This document shows positions 54,049-63,464 of a stretch of DNA of 64,000 nucleotides, piece after piece. The stretch spans positions 1-64,000 of the forward strand of contig NZ_BBJU01000013.1 of the NCBI RefSeq assembly GCF_000739935.1. The letters run 5' to 3'. Position 1 is the first letter of the stretch, and the number at the start of each line of letters is the position of its first letter. Position numbers and translations under genes: made by a program. This DNA comes from Agrobacterium rubi TR3 = NBRC 13261 (GTDB lineage Bacteria > Pseudomonadota > Alphaproteobacteria > Rhizobiales > Rhizobiaceae). The notes beneath the pieces were generated by a model that did no database searches, had not been told where the DNA came from, and was given only the letters and a program-made list of their open reading frames with translations.

Positions 54049-56622
54049 ATGACATTCTTCAGACGGCAGGCGCGGCTTTGGCCTGTCCTGCTCGCTTTCA
54101 TGGCTTTGTGGATCATTCCCGCGCAAACAGGTCTGGCGCAAACGCCCGATGCGACCAGCGAAGATTCGGTTTTGCCGGTTGCACAAAGGGCTGAAGCCCG
54201 GCTTGTCAAAGACAAGGCCATTCTTGCCGACATCACCCAGCAGATCGAAAACAAGGGCAACGACGACGCCAAGCTCGTTGACCTCAAGGGCAAGGCCGAT
54301 GATCTGGCCGGCAATGCGGCCGCCACCGTCGGTCACTTGCGGACACGGCTGGATGAGATCAGCACACGCATCACCTCGCTCGGCGAGCCGCCCAAGGAGG
54401 GGCAGCCACCCGAAGCCAGCGTCGTGACCGACGAGCGCACCAAGCTGAATGCGGAGAAATCCCAGATCAATGCCGTGCTGGGCGATGCAGAGAGCGTCTC
54501 TGCCAGCGCCGCGCGCCTCTCCAACACCATCACCAATCTTCGTCGCCAACTCTTTGCGGCCACCCTGTTCAAGCGCACGGAAATCTCGCTGCCGGTTCTG
54601 GCGGAAGCGGGGACGGAGTTTGTTGGCGAGATTTCCTCGCTTAGCAGCTCGCTGACGGGCTGGGCGATCTTCGTTTGGAACTACAAGCGCGTGTCGATGT
54701 TCGGCGCGGTAACGCTGTCCGTCATGGCTGCTCTGCTGTTCATGGTCGGTGGCTACCGCCTGTTGGGCCACCGGATGGAACGGCGGGCGTTCTCGGGTGC
54801 ACCATCCTATTTGCGGCGCTTGTCGGTGGCGTTCTGGTCGACCACGGTCCAGTCGATGTCCGTGTTCCTGTTCATGTCGGCGTCGGCGTTTCTGCTCGAT
54901 AATTTCGGGGTTTTGCGACCCGATATCGCGCCGATCGTGTTCGTGGCGATGTCGGTCATCGCTTTCGTCTATTTCGTCTCGCGGCTGACCTATGCGATCT
55001 TTTCGCCGACGCAGCCGGAATGGCGTCTGCTGAAAGTTTCCACACGCGGTGCGCATATCATCTCGTCGGCCATGCTGGTCATGGCGCTGGTCAATGGCCT
55101 CGACTATCTGTTCAGCACCATCAGCGAGACGCTGAATTCGCCGCTCATTCTGACCGTGGCCAAGAGCTTCGTTGCGTCCATCATCATCGGCATCATTCTG
55201 TTTGCTCTGTCGTTTCTGAAGCCGTTGGCCAGTACGGATATCGAAGGCGATGGTCGTGACCAACGCATGCCGCGCTGGCTCTCGATCCTGCTGCGCGTCG
55301 GCGGCCTGCTTCTGATCGGTGCTTGCTTGACCGGTTATGTCGGTCTGGCGCGCTTTCTGGCGACGCAGATTGTTTCGACTGGCGCCGTCCTGGCGACCGT
55401 TTACATCGGCATCCTTTCAGGCCGGGCCATTTCCAAACAGGGCATCTTTGCCGAAACGTTGGTCGGGCGCTATCTGGGCAGACGTTTCGGGCTTGGACCC
55501 GTGCCGTTGGATCAGGCCGGGCTTGCCGCCGGGCTTGGCATTTATTGCGCAGCGCTTGCCTTCGGCGTGCCGCTGGTTCTGTTCTCCTGGGGCTTCCAGC
55601 CGGGTGATATCGAAAGTTGGGCCTACCGCCTGCTGACGGGCTTTTCCATCGGCAAGACCTCCATTTCGCTGATCAGCATCATCACCGGTATTCTCGTCTT
55701 CGTCATCGGTTATGCGGTGACCCGCTGGTTCCAGAAATGGCTGGATCGAAACGTGATGGCGCGCGGCCAGGTGGATGCGGGTGTGCGCAACTCGGTGGGC
55801 ACCGGCATCGGTTATCTCGGCGTTGTCGTTGCGGCTATCTTCGGCATTTCGTCGGCGGGTCTCGATCTTTCAAGTCTTGCGCTGGTTGCTTCCGCCTTGT
55901 CGGTCGGTATCGGTTTTGGCTTGCAGAACATCGTGTCCAACTTCGTGTCCGGCCTCATCCTGCTGGTCGAGCGCCCCTTCAAGGTGGGTGACTGGGTAGT
56001 GACAGGGACTGTCGAAGGCACGGTCAAGCGCCTGTCGGTACGTGCGACCGAGATAGAAACCTTCCGGGGCCAGTCGATCATTGTGCCGAACTCGGAATTC
56101 ATCAATTCTTCCGTCGGCAACTGGACGCACAGAAACCGCATCCAGCGCGCAGAAATTCCCGTTTCCGTTTCCTATGACACGGACCCACAACGGGTGATGG
56201 ATATTCTGCTGGAACTGGTCAAGAAGCAGACCCCGGTTCTGCGCAACCCGGAACCGCATGTGGAATTTCTGAGGTTTGGAGAGTTTGCACTGGACTTCGA
56301 ACTGCGCTTCCATCTGGCCGATCTTAGCCATGGCCTCACGGTGAAGAACAATCTGCGCATGGAGATTTTGAAGCGATTCCACCAAGAGGGAATCAGCATT
56401 CCGATGAAACAGCGCAATGTGAACATTCATGTCGATGGTGACACCCATCCGAAGGTCCTGGCCGAGCTTATGGAGGAGGAAGGCGACAAGGCTCTCGTGT
56501 CCAAGACCGCTACCGCCACTGTGCCGAAGCCGGAGATGCCAAAACCCGAACCTGCGGAGCTTACCGTCAAGGATGCCGAAATCGAAACCACGAGACCTTC
56601 CGCGCGCAACCGCAGAGGCTGA
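54049..56622 (+). CDS. MscS-family mechanosensitive channel with DUF3772
   Basis: The 857-residue protein has a signal peptide (residues 1-30, ending G-L-A-Q), a periplasmic coiled-coil and DUF3772 region (about 35-200), about nine to eleven membrane helices, and the MscS core near 600-780 with G-F-G-L-Q-N-I-V-S-N-F-V-S-G-L near 622-636. Such large channels open when the membrane is stretched and let solutes out after osmotic downshock. The C-terminal tail is rich in P, E and K. It is a single gene with a strong terminator. Confidence 0.9.
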   Translation: MTFFRRQARLWPVLLAFMALWIIPAQTGLAQTPDATSEDSVLPVAQRAEARLVKDKAILADITQQIENKGNDDAKLVDLKGKADDLAGNAAATVGHLRTRLDEISTRITSLGEPPKEGQPPEASVVTDERTKLNAEKSQINAVLGDAESVSASAARLSNTITNLRRQLFAATLFKRTEISLPVLAEAGTEFVGEISSLSSSLTGWAIFVWNYKRVSMFGAVTLSVMAALLFMVGGYRLLGHRMERRAFSGAPSYLRRLSVAFWSTTVQSMSVFLFMSASAFLLDNFGVLRPDIAPIVFVAMSVIAFVYFVSRLTYAIFSPTQPEWRLLKVSTRGAHIISSAMLVMALVNGLDYLFSTISETLNSPLILTVAKSFVASIIIGIILFALSFLKPLASTDIEGDGRDQRMPRWLSILLRVGGLLLIGACLTGYVGLARFLATQIVSTGAVLATVYIGILSGRAISKQGIFAETLVGRYLGRRFGLGPVPLDQAGLAAGLGIYCAALAFGVPLVLFSWGFQPGDIESWAYRLLTGFSIGKTSISLISIITGILVFVIGYAVTRWFQKWLDRNVMARGQVDAGVRNSVGTGIGYLGVVVAAIFGISSAGLDLSSLALVASALSVGIGFGLQNIVSNFVSGLILLVERPFKVGDWVVTGTVEGTVKRLSVRATEIETFRGQSIIVPNSEFINSSVGNWTHRNRIQRAEIPVSVSYDTDPQRVMDILLELVKKQTPVLRNPEPHVEFLRFGEFALDFELRFHLADLSHGLTVKNNLRMEILKRFHQEGISIPMKQRNVNIHVDGDTHPKVLAELMEEEGDKALVSKTATATVPKPEMPKPEPAELTVKDAEIETTRPSARNRRG

Positions 56623-56645
56623 CGCTCGAAAGTATTGAAAATCGT

Positions 56646-56676
56646 CAAAAGGCTCGCCGTCGCGGCGAGCCTTTTG
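56646..56676. terminator. Intrinsic terminator of the MscS gene
   Basis: A 14-bp perfect stem (caaaaggctcgccg / cggcgagccttttg) with a three-base loop lies 24 bp after the stop codon; the T4 at its end completes a Rho-independent terminator. Confidence 0.85.
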
Positions 56677-56789
56677 CATGTCGTAATCAGGCGTTTGAGC
56701 AACGGTGCGACATTGCATAGTCTGGCCCTGACGGGCTTGATAAAGCCTGCGTGAAAGCGGACGAACAGGCTTCAAGGGGAATTTTCATT

Positions 56790-59303
56790 ATGAAGACACA
56801 TGCGCGGGCGGTGGTGATCGGTGGCGGCGTTGTCGGCGTTTCGACGCTTTATCATCTGGCCAAGAAGGGCTGGAGCGACGCCGTTCTGATCGAGCGCAAG
56901 GAGCTGACCTCCGGCTCCACCTGGCATGCCGCTGGCCTGCTGCCGCTGTTCAACATGAGCTATTCCGTGGGCCAGATCCACAAATATTCGGTGAAGTTCT
57001 ATGAAGAGCTTCAGGAGGAAACCGGCATGAATGTCGGCTTTTCCAAAGTGTCCAACATTCGTCTCGCCCGAACCAAAGATCGCTGGGACGAATATATGTA
57101 TTATTCCGGCATTGCCGAAACCATCGGCGTCAACGTCAAGATGCTGACGCCGGAAGAGGTCAAGGACGTCTGGCCGCTCTGCGAAACCAATGGCCTGCTG
57201 GGTGCCATTCAGCACCCTGACGATGGCTACATCCAGCCCGCAGACCTTACACAGGCGTTGGCCAAGGGCGCGCGCGACCGTGGGGCCACCATCTACCGCA
57301 ACACGACGGTCACCGCACTGGAGCAGCTTGAGGACGGTCACTGGAAGGTGACGACGGACAAGGGCGAGATCATTGCCGAACACGTCATCTCCTGTACCGG
57401 CAACTTTGCCCGCAAGACCGGTGAAATGGTCGGCATCAACATTCCCGTCATTCCGGTCGAGCACCAATATATCGTCACCGAACCGCATCCGGCCATTCTG
57501 GAACGCCGCAAACAGGGCCTGCCAGAAATGGGCGTGCTGCGTGAATCCGATAGCGCCTGGTATATGCGCGAGGAGGCAGGTGGCCTCATCCTCGGACCTT
57601 ACGAGGTCGGTGCGCCCGTCTGTTATGTCGATGGTCCCTCCGACCAGAGCGAATACGAGCTGTTTCAGGAAGAACTCGACCGCCTGATGCCGCACATCGA
57701 AGCGGCAATCGCCCGCGTTCCTGCCTTCGGTGAAGTCGGCATCAAGAAGGTCTATAATGGCGCCATCGCCTATACGCCGGATGGTAACCCAATCGTCGGC
57801 CCTGCACCGGGTATGAAGAACTTCTGGCTGAACGAAGGCCACTCCTTCGGCATCACCGCAGCCGGTGGCGCGGGCTGGCAGCTCGCTGAATGGATCGTCG
57901 ATGGTGAACCAACGCTCGACCTGATGGGCGTCGATCCACGTCGCTTCGGTCCGTACGCGACCGAAGGCTACCTCATCGCCAAGAACGAAGAGGCCTATGC
58001 CAACGTTTTCACCATGCACTACCCGGATGAAGAGCGCGCCGCCGCCCGTCCGCTCAAGACGACGCCGATCTATGACCGCCTGAAGAAGCTCGGCGGCGTC
58101 TTCGGCTCCGTTTATGGCTGGGAGCGCGCCAACTGGTTCGTGCCTGAAGGTTACGAACTGAAGCCGGAAGAGTTGGGCGTGGGTGCTGATGTCATCACCA
58201 ATCACAATTATGCGCCAGCGCTGGATGATGGCCGCATTGTCGAGAAGTGGTCGTTCCGCCGTTCGAACTATTTCGAGCATGTCGGCAACGAGGTGAAACA
58301 CGTCAGCCAGAATGTCGGCGTGCTGGATATGTCGGCCTTTGCCAAGATGGAAGTCTCAGGCCCCGGCGCGCGCGCTTGGCTCGATTCGATTCTCGCCAAC
58401 GCCATCCCGAAGAAGCGCGGCCGCATTGCGCTGACCCACCTTCTGACCAAGGACGGCGGCGTGAAGGCGGAGTTCACCGTCTATGAGTGGGCGCCGGGTC
58501 GTTTCTATCTCGTTTCCGCTGGCGGTCTTGAAAACCACGACCATGATGTCCTGCGCCGCCTGGCGCCGACTGATGGCTCGGTTATCCTTCAGCCGATCAC
58601 GCAGAAATATGGCGTGCTGGCATTGGCAGGCCCGAATTCCCGCGAGGTCCTGAAAAAGCTGACCCGCACCAGCCTCGACAACAAGGATTTCCCGTGGCTC
58701 ACCGCCAAGGAAATCTCCGTTGGTGTCGCGACCGCCCACGCACTGCGCGTCAACTTCGTCGGCGAACTGGGCTGGGAGCTGCACCACCCCATCGAGATGC
58801 AGGCCTATATCTTCGACCGACTGATGGAAGCCGGCGCGGAATTCGGCATCAAGCCTTTCGGCATCCGTGCGATGGTCTCGATGTCGCTGGAAAAATCCTA
58901 CCGCAACATGGGCCGCGAACTCTCGGTCGAATACAATGCCTACACGTCGGGCCTCGACCGCTTCATCAAGCCGGAAAAACAGTTCATCGGTCGTGACGCC
59001 GTGGTGGCGGGCAAGGAAAAAGGCCTGAGGTGGATTTTCTCGACGCTCGTCGTCACCGGCAACACCACGGTGGACGCGCGTGGGTCCGAAGCGATCTACA
59101 ACGCTGCGGGTGAGGTCGTTGGCCGCGCCACATCAGGTGGCTTTGGCTGGCGTATCGGCAAATCACTGGCGCTTGCCATGCTGTCGCCGGACCATGCGGC
59201 GGTTGGCACCAAGCTGAAGATCAAGATTCTCGGCGATCTCTATGATGCCGAAGTGGTGGTCGAGAGCCCGTTCGACCCTGACAATGCGATGCTGCGCGGG
59301 TAG
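56790..59303 (+). CDS. FAD-dependent dimethylglycine/sarcosine dehydrogenase-like protein
   Basis: The 837-residue protein has an N-terminal DAO-type FAD domain (G-G-G-V-V-G-V-S-T-L-Y-H near residues 11-22; S-G-S-T-W-H-A-A-G with the likely FAD-linked histidine near 46-54). A C-terminal GcvT/aminomethyltransferase-like half, from about 440, binds folate. This is the layout of dimethylglycine and sarcosine dehydrogenases, which oxidise N-methyl groups and pass formaldehyde to tetrahydrofolate. The substrate cannot be told from sequence. Start ATG 56790 follows AAGGGGA. Single gene. Confidence 0.88.
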   Translation: MKTHARAVVIGGGVVGVSTLYHLAKKGWSDAVLIERKELTSGSTWHAAGLLPLFNMSYSVGQIHKYSVKFYEELQEETGMNVGFSKVSNIRLARTKDRWDEYMYYSGIAETIGVNVKMLTPEEVKDVWPLCETNGLLGAIQHPDDGYIQPADLTQALAKGARDRGATIYRNTTVTALEQLEDGHWKVTTDKGEIIAEHVISCTGNFARKTGEMVGINIPVIPVEHQYIVTEPHPAILERRKQGLPEMGVLRESDSAWYMREEAGGLILGPYEVGAPVCYVDGPSDQSEYELFQEELDRLMPHIEAAIARVPAFGEVGIKKVYNGAIAYTPDGNPIVGPAPGMKNFWLNEGHSFGITAAGGAGWQLAEWIVDGEPTLDLMGVDPRRFGPYATEGYLIAKNEEAYANVFTMHYPDEERAAARPLKTTPIYDRLKKLGGVFGSVYGWERANWFVPEGYELKPEELGVGADVITNHNYAPALDDGRIVEKWSFRRSNYFEHVGNEVKHVSQNVGVLDMSAFAKMEVSGPGARAWLDSILANAIPKKRGRIALTHLLTKDGGVKAEFTVYEWAPGRFYLVSAGGLENHDHDVLRRLAPTDGSVILQPITQKYGVLALAGPNSREVLKKLTRTSLDNKDFPWLTAKEISVGVATAHALRVNFVGELGWELHHPIEMQAYIFDRLMEAGAEFGIKPFGIRAMVSMSLEKSYRNMGRELSVEYNAYTSGLDRFIKPEKQFIGRDAVVAGKEKGLRWIFSTLVVTGNTTVDARGSEAIYNAAGEVVGRATSGGFGWRIGKSLALAMLSPDHAAVGTKLKIKILGDLYDAEVVVESPFDPDNAMLRG

Positions 59304-59329
59304 GCGTTCTTAGCCTCTCGTTCAAAGAA

Positions 59330-59358
59330 AAAACCCGCCGAGAATATCAGCGGGTTTT
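59330..59358. terminator. Intrinsic terminator between converging genes
   Basis: A 9-bp stem (aaaacccgc / gcgggtttt) with an 11-base loop lies 27 bp after the FAD enzyme stop and 20 bp beyond the stop of the reverse-strand dehydrogenase gene. It has A and T runs on its two sides, so it can act in both directions. Confidence 0.75.
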
Positions 59359-59378
59359 TCGTTCTTAGCTTGGTGAAA

Positions 59379-60443
59379 TCAAGCAGCCTGTTTTGGCATG
59401 CTCTTCATGTCGATGACAAAGCGGTAGCGCACGTCGCTCTTGATCATGCGCTCATAGGCTTCGTTGATCTGATCCATGTTGATCATCTCGATTTCGGCAG
59501 CGATGCCCTTTTCGGCGCAGAAATCCAGCATTTCCTGGGTCTCGGCAATGCCGCCGATCATGGAGCCGGCAAAGGTCTTGCGGCCCGGGATGAGGCTGAA
59601 GGCGTGGACGGAGAGCGGCTTTTCGGGCGCGCCGACCTGTACCAGTGCACCATCGCGCTTCAAAAGTGCCAGGTAGGAATCGATATTGTGGTCTGCGGCC
59701 ACGGCATCGATGATGAGGTCGAGGCTGGAGGTGGCCTTCTTCATCTGTTCGGCATCTGTCGACACGATGACTTCGTCAGCACCGAGCTTCTTGGCATCAT
59801 TTGCCTTGCTCGGAGAGGTGGTGATCATGACGACCGTGGCACCCATGGCGCTGGCGATCTTGACGGCCATATGGCCGAGACCACCCAGACCGACAACGCC
59901 GACGCGAGTGCCGGGACCGGCATTCCAATGGCGAAGTGGCGAGTAGGTGGTGATGCCTGCGCAAAGGAGCGGTGCAGCTGCTGCGGCATCGAGACCTTCG
60001 GGGATGTTCAGCACATAGCGGTCATCAACGACCACATGCGACGAGTAGCCACCGAGTGTGTGGGCATCGCCGCCCATGGCCTTATCCGGCGAATTGTAGG
60101 TGCCGGTCATGCCGTTTTCGCAATATTGCTCGAGGCCCTCAGCGCAGCTGTCGCAACCGCGGCAGCTATCCACGATGCAGCCTACGCCGACGCGGTCGCC
60201 CGTTTTGAACTTGGTGACTTCGGCACCGACACGGCCAACGCGGCCGACGATTTCGTGGCCGGGGACGCAAGGAAAGAGCGAGCCTGCCCATTCTGCGCGG
60301 GCGGTGTGAATATCCGAATGGCAGACGCCGCAGAATTCGATTTCGATCTCTACGTCGCGCGGGCCAGGATCACGGCGCTTGATGGTGGCGAGTTTCAGCG
60401 GCGAGGAGCCATCATCGCAGGCATAGGCTGATGTTGTGAACAT
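59379..60443 (-). CDS. Zinc-dependent NAD(P) alcohol dehydrogenase
   Basis: The 354-residue protein belongs to the zinc-containing medium-chain family of YahK/cinnamyl-alcohol type. The catalytic zinc ligands are C-G-V-C-H-S-D and G-H-E near residues 38-70. The structural zinc site is C-R-G-C-D-S-C...Y-C near 93-107. The Rossmann motif is G-L-G-G-L-G near 182-187. It reduces aldehydes or oxidises alcohols; substrate unknown. Start ATG 60443 fits the family. Confidence 0.92.
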   Translation of the reverse strand: MFTTSAYACDDGSSPLKLATIKRRDPGPRDVEIEIEFCGVCHSDIHTARAEWAGSLFPCVPGHEIVGRVGRVGAEVTKFKTGDRVGVGCIVDSCRGCDSCAEGLEQYCENGMTGTYNSPDKAMGGDAHTLGGYSSHVVVDDRYVLNIPEGLDAAAAAPLLCAGITTYSPLRHWNAGPGTRVGVVGLGGLGHMAVKIASAMGATVVMITTSPSKANDAKKLGADEVIVSTDAEQMKKATSSLDLIIDAVAADHNIDSYLALLKRDGALVQVGAPEKPLSVHAFSLIPGRKTFAGSMIGGIAETQEMLDFCAEKGIAAEIEMINMDQINEAYERMIKSDVRYRFVIDMKSMPKQAA

Positions 60444-60549
60444 GAAATGTCACCTGTCTTAGGTTTATCGGATGGGAGCAGACGGATGGATGGATATCCA
60501 TGTCTGCGTGTTGGAAACGTCGGTCGATACAGAAGGTTGCGGCCGGGCA

Positions 60550-61284
60550 TCAGCCCGTGTGCCGAACCGCTTCATTTTCCGTCGCGCCGAACACCTCTTC
60601 GAAGGCCTGACGCAAGAGAACATCGACATCGTCCATCATAACCGGCAATCCCAGATCGACAAGACTGGTCACGCCATATTGCGTGATGCCGCAGGGAACG
60701 ATGCCGGTGAAATGCGTCAAATCCGGATCGACGTTGATCGACAGGCCGTGAAAACTCACCCATTTGCGCAGGCGTATGCCGAGCGCGGCGATCTTGTCTT
60801 CACTGACCGAGCCATCCGGTAGAAGCGGTTTTTCAGGACGACGGACCCATACCCCGACGCGGTCTTCGCGGCGCTCGCCCCGCACATTCATCTTGTCCAG
60901 CGTGCGGATGATGACATCCTCCAGCGCGGCGACATAGGCGCGCACATCCTGTTTGCGGCGCTTGAGATCGAGCATGACGTAAACGACGCGCTGGCCGGGG
61001 CCGTGATAGGTATATTCGCCGCCGCGACCGGTGGCATGGACCGGAAAACGGTCGGGTTCGATCAGGTCCGTGGCATTGGCGCTGGTGCCTGCGGTGTAAA
61101 GGGGAGGGTGTTCCAAAAGCCAGACCAGTTCATGTGCCGTGCCATCGGCAATGGCAGCCACTTCACGTTCCATCTCCGCGCTTGCCTCCTCGTAAGGCAC
61201 TGGAACATCGGAGATTCGCCAGCGGATGGGTGGCGAGCCGTCTACGGGGAACATATTTGTCTGGATATCGGTGCGTGTCAGCAT
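60550..61284 (-). CDS. lipB: Lipoyl(octanoyl) transferase
   Basis: The 244-residue protein moves octanoyl groups from acyl carrier protein to lipoyl domains. It shows [12 protein letters not shown] near residues 87-98, K-W-V-S-F-H-G-L near 170-177 (catalytic lysine), and I-V-P-C-G-I-T (catalytic cysteine) near 192-198. ATG 61284, with AAGGAC upstream, is preferred to the longer frame. Confidence 0.93.
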   Translation of the reverse strand: MLTRTDIQTNMFPVDGSPPIRWRISDVPVPYEEASAEMEREVAAIADGTAHELVWLLEHPPLYTAGTSANATDLIEPDRFPVHATGRGGEYTYHGPGQRVVYVMLDLKRRKQDVRAYVAALEDVIIRTLDKMNVRGERREDRVGVWVRRPEKPLLPDGSVSEDKIAALGIRLRKWVSFHGLSINVDPDLTHFTGIVPCGITQYGVTSLVDLGLPVMMDDVDVLLRQAFEEVFGATENEAVRHTG

Positions 61285-61471
61285 GAAAAGTCCTTTCCAC
61301 AGCCTTCTCGCAGAATGATTTCCAGGCCGCAAGCCCGGCGTTTGCGGGCTTCTTTCATATAGGAATGACGGGCCTGATTTTTAATTTCAAAAATCTGTCA
61401 TGACGCTCTTGTGCACCCAAAGTGCTTTTGGTACATGCACCTTCGTCGGCGCAAGTCGGCTCTACCACGAT

Positions 61472-61556
61472 GCGGTCGTGGCGGAATTGGTAGACGCGCA
61501 GCGTTGAGGTCGCTGTGGGGCAACCCGTGGAAGTTCGAGTCTTCTCGACCGCACCA
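61472..61556 (+). tRNA. tRNA-Leu (GAG)
   Basis: The acceptor stem is gcggtcg/cgaccgc, anticodon stem cagcg with loop ttgaggt (anticodon GAG), a long variable arm (tggggcaacccg) as expected of class II tRNAs, T arm gaag-ttcgagt-cttc, and CCA encoded. 85 nt. Confidence 0.96.
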
Positions 61557-61559
61557 AAG

Positions 61560-61582
61560 AAACCCGCTTCGGCGGGTTTTTT
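61560..61582 (+). terminator. Intrinsic terminator of tRNA-Leu
   Basis: Stem aaacccgc / gcgggttt with a tight ttcg loop, followed by T-rich sequence, 3 bp after the tRNA. Confidence 0.85.
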
Positions 61583-61652
61583 CTTTTTTACCAGTATTTT
61601 CTGCGCGTTTGTTAAAGTGGATATGCAAGCGCTTTGTGCTGACAGAGATCGG

Positions 61653-61910
61653 TTAGCGCTGGCGACTTCTGGCAGCGGCGGTGCGGCGTTTGCTCACCTG
61701 TTTCTTTGCCGGACGCGCCTTTGTGATGCGGGTGGTTTTCTTGCCGAGCGCTGCCTCGAGGATGCCGCCTAGAATGCCTCCTGCCACTGACGTGCTGGCT
61801 TTCGCCCGACGCTTGGTACGTCGTGTCTGTCGCACACCGGTCTTCTTGAGGATTTCGGACATAGCGCCTTTGACGACGCCACTGATCAACTGGTCAACGA
61901 TTTTCGACAA
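61653..61910 (-). CDS. Small basic hypothetical protein
   Basis: The 85-residue protein is very basic, with R-R-T-K-R-R and K-K-Q-V-S-K-R-R clusters around a short glycine/alanine hydrophobic stretch (S-V-A-G-G-I-L-G-G-I-L-E-A-A-L-G). It may bind nucleic acid or associate with membrane. It starts at TTG 61910 with GAGG upstream. No family recognised. Confidence 0.55.
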   Translation of the reverse strand: MSKIVDQLISGVVKGAMSEILKKTGVRQTRRTKRRAKASTSVAGGILGGILEAALGKKTTRITKARPAKKQVSKRRTAAARSRQR

Positions 61911-62010
61911 CTGCGCCTCTCATGCCTATAAAATGTCATCATTTATAATATAGGTGCGGCACCCAACATCAAGCGATCTTTCGGGGTTGCCCGCTCTAGG
62001 ATTGCTTCTC

Positions 62011-63159
62011 ATGACGAAGATTTCGTCGCGGCTCGTGTTTTATTTCCCCGGTTTCGATCCGCTGGATGCGGCAGCGCATCAGCGCCGCTATGAGCGCAGT
62101 GCGGCGCAATCCGGCAAGACGTTCGGGGTTGATTACGAGGTCGGCGGTGTCAGCCAGACGGTTGCGGGTAGCCGTATGGATGTGATGGCCCGGCATGATG
62201 GGCATGAAACGCAATCCACCATCTTCATCCATGACCATAATGATCTGATCTCGCAGCTGCGGGCGGCATCTGTGTGGAAACAGATTGGGCTTGGCTTCAA
62301 GGCTGGAGCTGGGATTATCCGCGAGGGTGGGGCCTTCGCGTACTTCCGCCATGCTTGGCGATTCGGGCTGTTTTTTTTGTTTCCGTTTCTGTTGATCGCA
62401 CTGGGTATCGCCGCCGCTGTGCTGATTGCAGTGCTGCCTTTGCTTGTGGGTGTTTCCGCGCTCTTCTGTCTTCTCACTGCTCCCCTTGGTTACCTCTTCT
62501 TCGTGAAAGGCGTGATGCCGATTTCGGAGCGGTTTCATACGTTGCATCTGTTTGCCGACTGGCGCTTTGCACTGGCGGTGGGGCGGGACGAGGCGATGGC
62601 GCGGGACTGGATCGAGGACAAGGCGCGCAGCGTGCTGGTGGCGCTGGAGCAGGCATCAGACGAGGTTCTGTTCGTTTCGCACAGCATGGGCGCAAGTCTG
62701 GCGCTGGCGGTTGCTGGCCGCGTGCTGGAGCTGAAGCCGGATACGTTCGATGGTCGACGTGTTTCATTCGTGACGCTGGGTGGGGCTGCGCTTCAATGTG
62801 CGCTGCTGTCCAGTGCGTCGCGGCTGCGCGCGAGCATTGGCGTGGTGGCGCGGCATGGCGATGTAAACTGGTTCGACATTCAGTGCCTGACCGACCCCAT
62901 CCATCTCTACAAGTGCCACACCGCCAAGCTGACCGGGCATGGCGATGCTGGCCAGCCGAAGATTGTGCCAATCCGGTTCAAGCATTCGCTGTCCACTGAA
63001 CGCTACCAGAAAAACCGACGCAATTTTCTGCGCATGCACCGGCAATATGTGCTGGGTTCCGACCGTAAGTCCGGGTTTGATTTCACGCTGATGACGGCGG
63101 GGCCGTTGCCTGCGGCATCCTTTGCGGATCTGCGTTCCGACAAGTCTCCGGAAATGTAA
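62011..63159 (+). CDS. Membrane-associated alpha/beta-hydrolase-like protein
   Basis: The 382-residue protein has two adjacent membrane helices near residues 115-165 and then a hydrolase-like segment with the nucleophile motif S-H-S-M-G-A-S near 223-229 (G/S-x-S-x-G type). An N-terminal V-F-Y-F-P-G-F-D-P is typical of the oxyanion side. It may be a lipase or esterase at the inner membrane; substrate unknown. ATG 62011 is used as the start because the earlier residues do not fit. Ends at a strong terminator. Confidence 0.7.
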   Translation: MTKISSRLVFYFPGFDPLDAAAHQRRYERSAAQSGKTFGVDYEVGGVSQTVAGSRMDVMARHDGHETQSTIFIHDHNDLISQLRAASVWKQIGLGFKAGAGIIREGGAFAYFRHAWRFGLFFLFPFLLIALGIAAAVLIAVLPLLVGVSALFCLLTAPLGYLFFVKGVMPISERFHTLHLFADWRFALAVGRDEAMARDWIEDKARSVLVALEQASDEVLFVSHSMGASLALAVAGRVLELKPDTFDGRRVSFVTLGGAALQCALLSSASRLRASIGVVARHGDVNWFDIQCLTDPIHLYKCHTAKLTGHGDAGQPKIVPIRFKHSLSTERYQKNRRNFLRMHRQYVLGSDRKSGFDFTLMTAGPLPAASFADLRSDKSPEM

Positions 63160-63190
63160 AAGGCCTGCGCGAGGGTTCGCGCAGGCCTTT
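63159..63190. terminator. Intrinsic terminator between converging genes
   Basis: A 14-bp perfect stem (aaaggcctgcgcga / tcgcgcaggccttt) with a four-base loop directly after the hydrolase-like gene's stop, facing bolA from the other side. Confidence 0.85.
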
Positions 63191-63211
63191 GATCTTACAC
63201 TCGGACGTTGA

Positions 63212-63445
63212 TTATTCCGGTGCTGATGTCTGCAAGGCGAGAGCATGCAGAACGCCGCCCATATTGCCCTTCAAGGCGTCATAGACCATCTGGTGCTGCT
63301 GCACGCGCGTCTTGCCCTTGAAGGCTTCGGCCACGACTTCTGCTGCGTAGTGATCGCCGTCACCGGCGAGATCACGGATGGTTACCTTCGCGCCGGGAAT
63401 TCCGGCTTTGATCATGTCCTCGATGTCGCCAGGCTTCATGGGCAT
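63212..63445 (-). CDS. BolA/IbaG-family protein
   Basis: The 77-residue protein has the BolA fold: I-R-D-L-A-G-D-G-D-H-Y-A-A-E-V-V with the conserved histidine, then F-K-G-K-T-R-V-Q-Q-H-Q-M-V-Y-D-A-L. BolA/IbaG proteins bind iron-sulphur clusters with monothiol glutaredoxins. Start ATG 63445 is used because GAGGAG ends 8 bp upstream; the GTG at 63454 would overlap that site. It follows purL on the same strand by about 20 bp. Confidence 0.88.
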   Translation of the reverse strand: MPMKPGDIEDMIKAGIPGAKVTIRDLAGDGDHYAAEVVAEAFKGKTRVQQHQMVYDALKGNMGGVLHALALQTSAPE

Positions 63446-63464
63446 GGTGTTCACTCCTCAATTC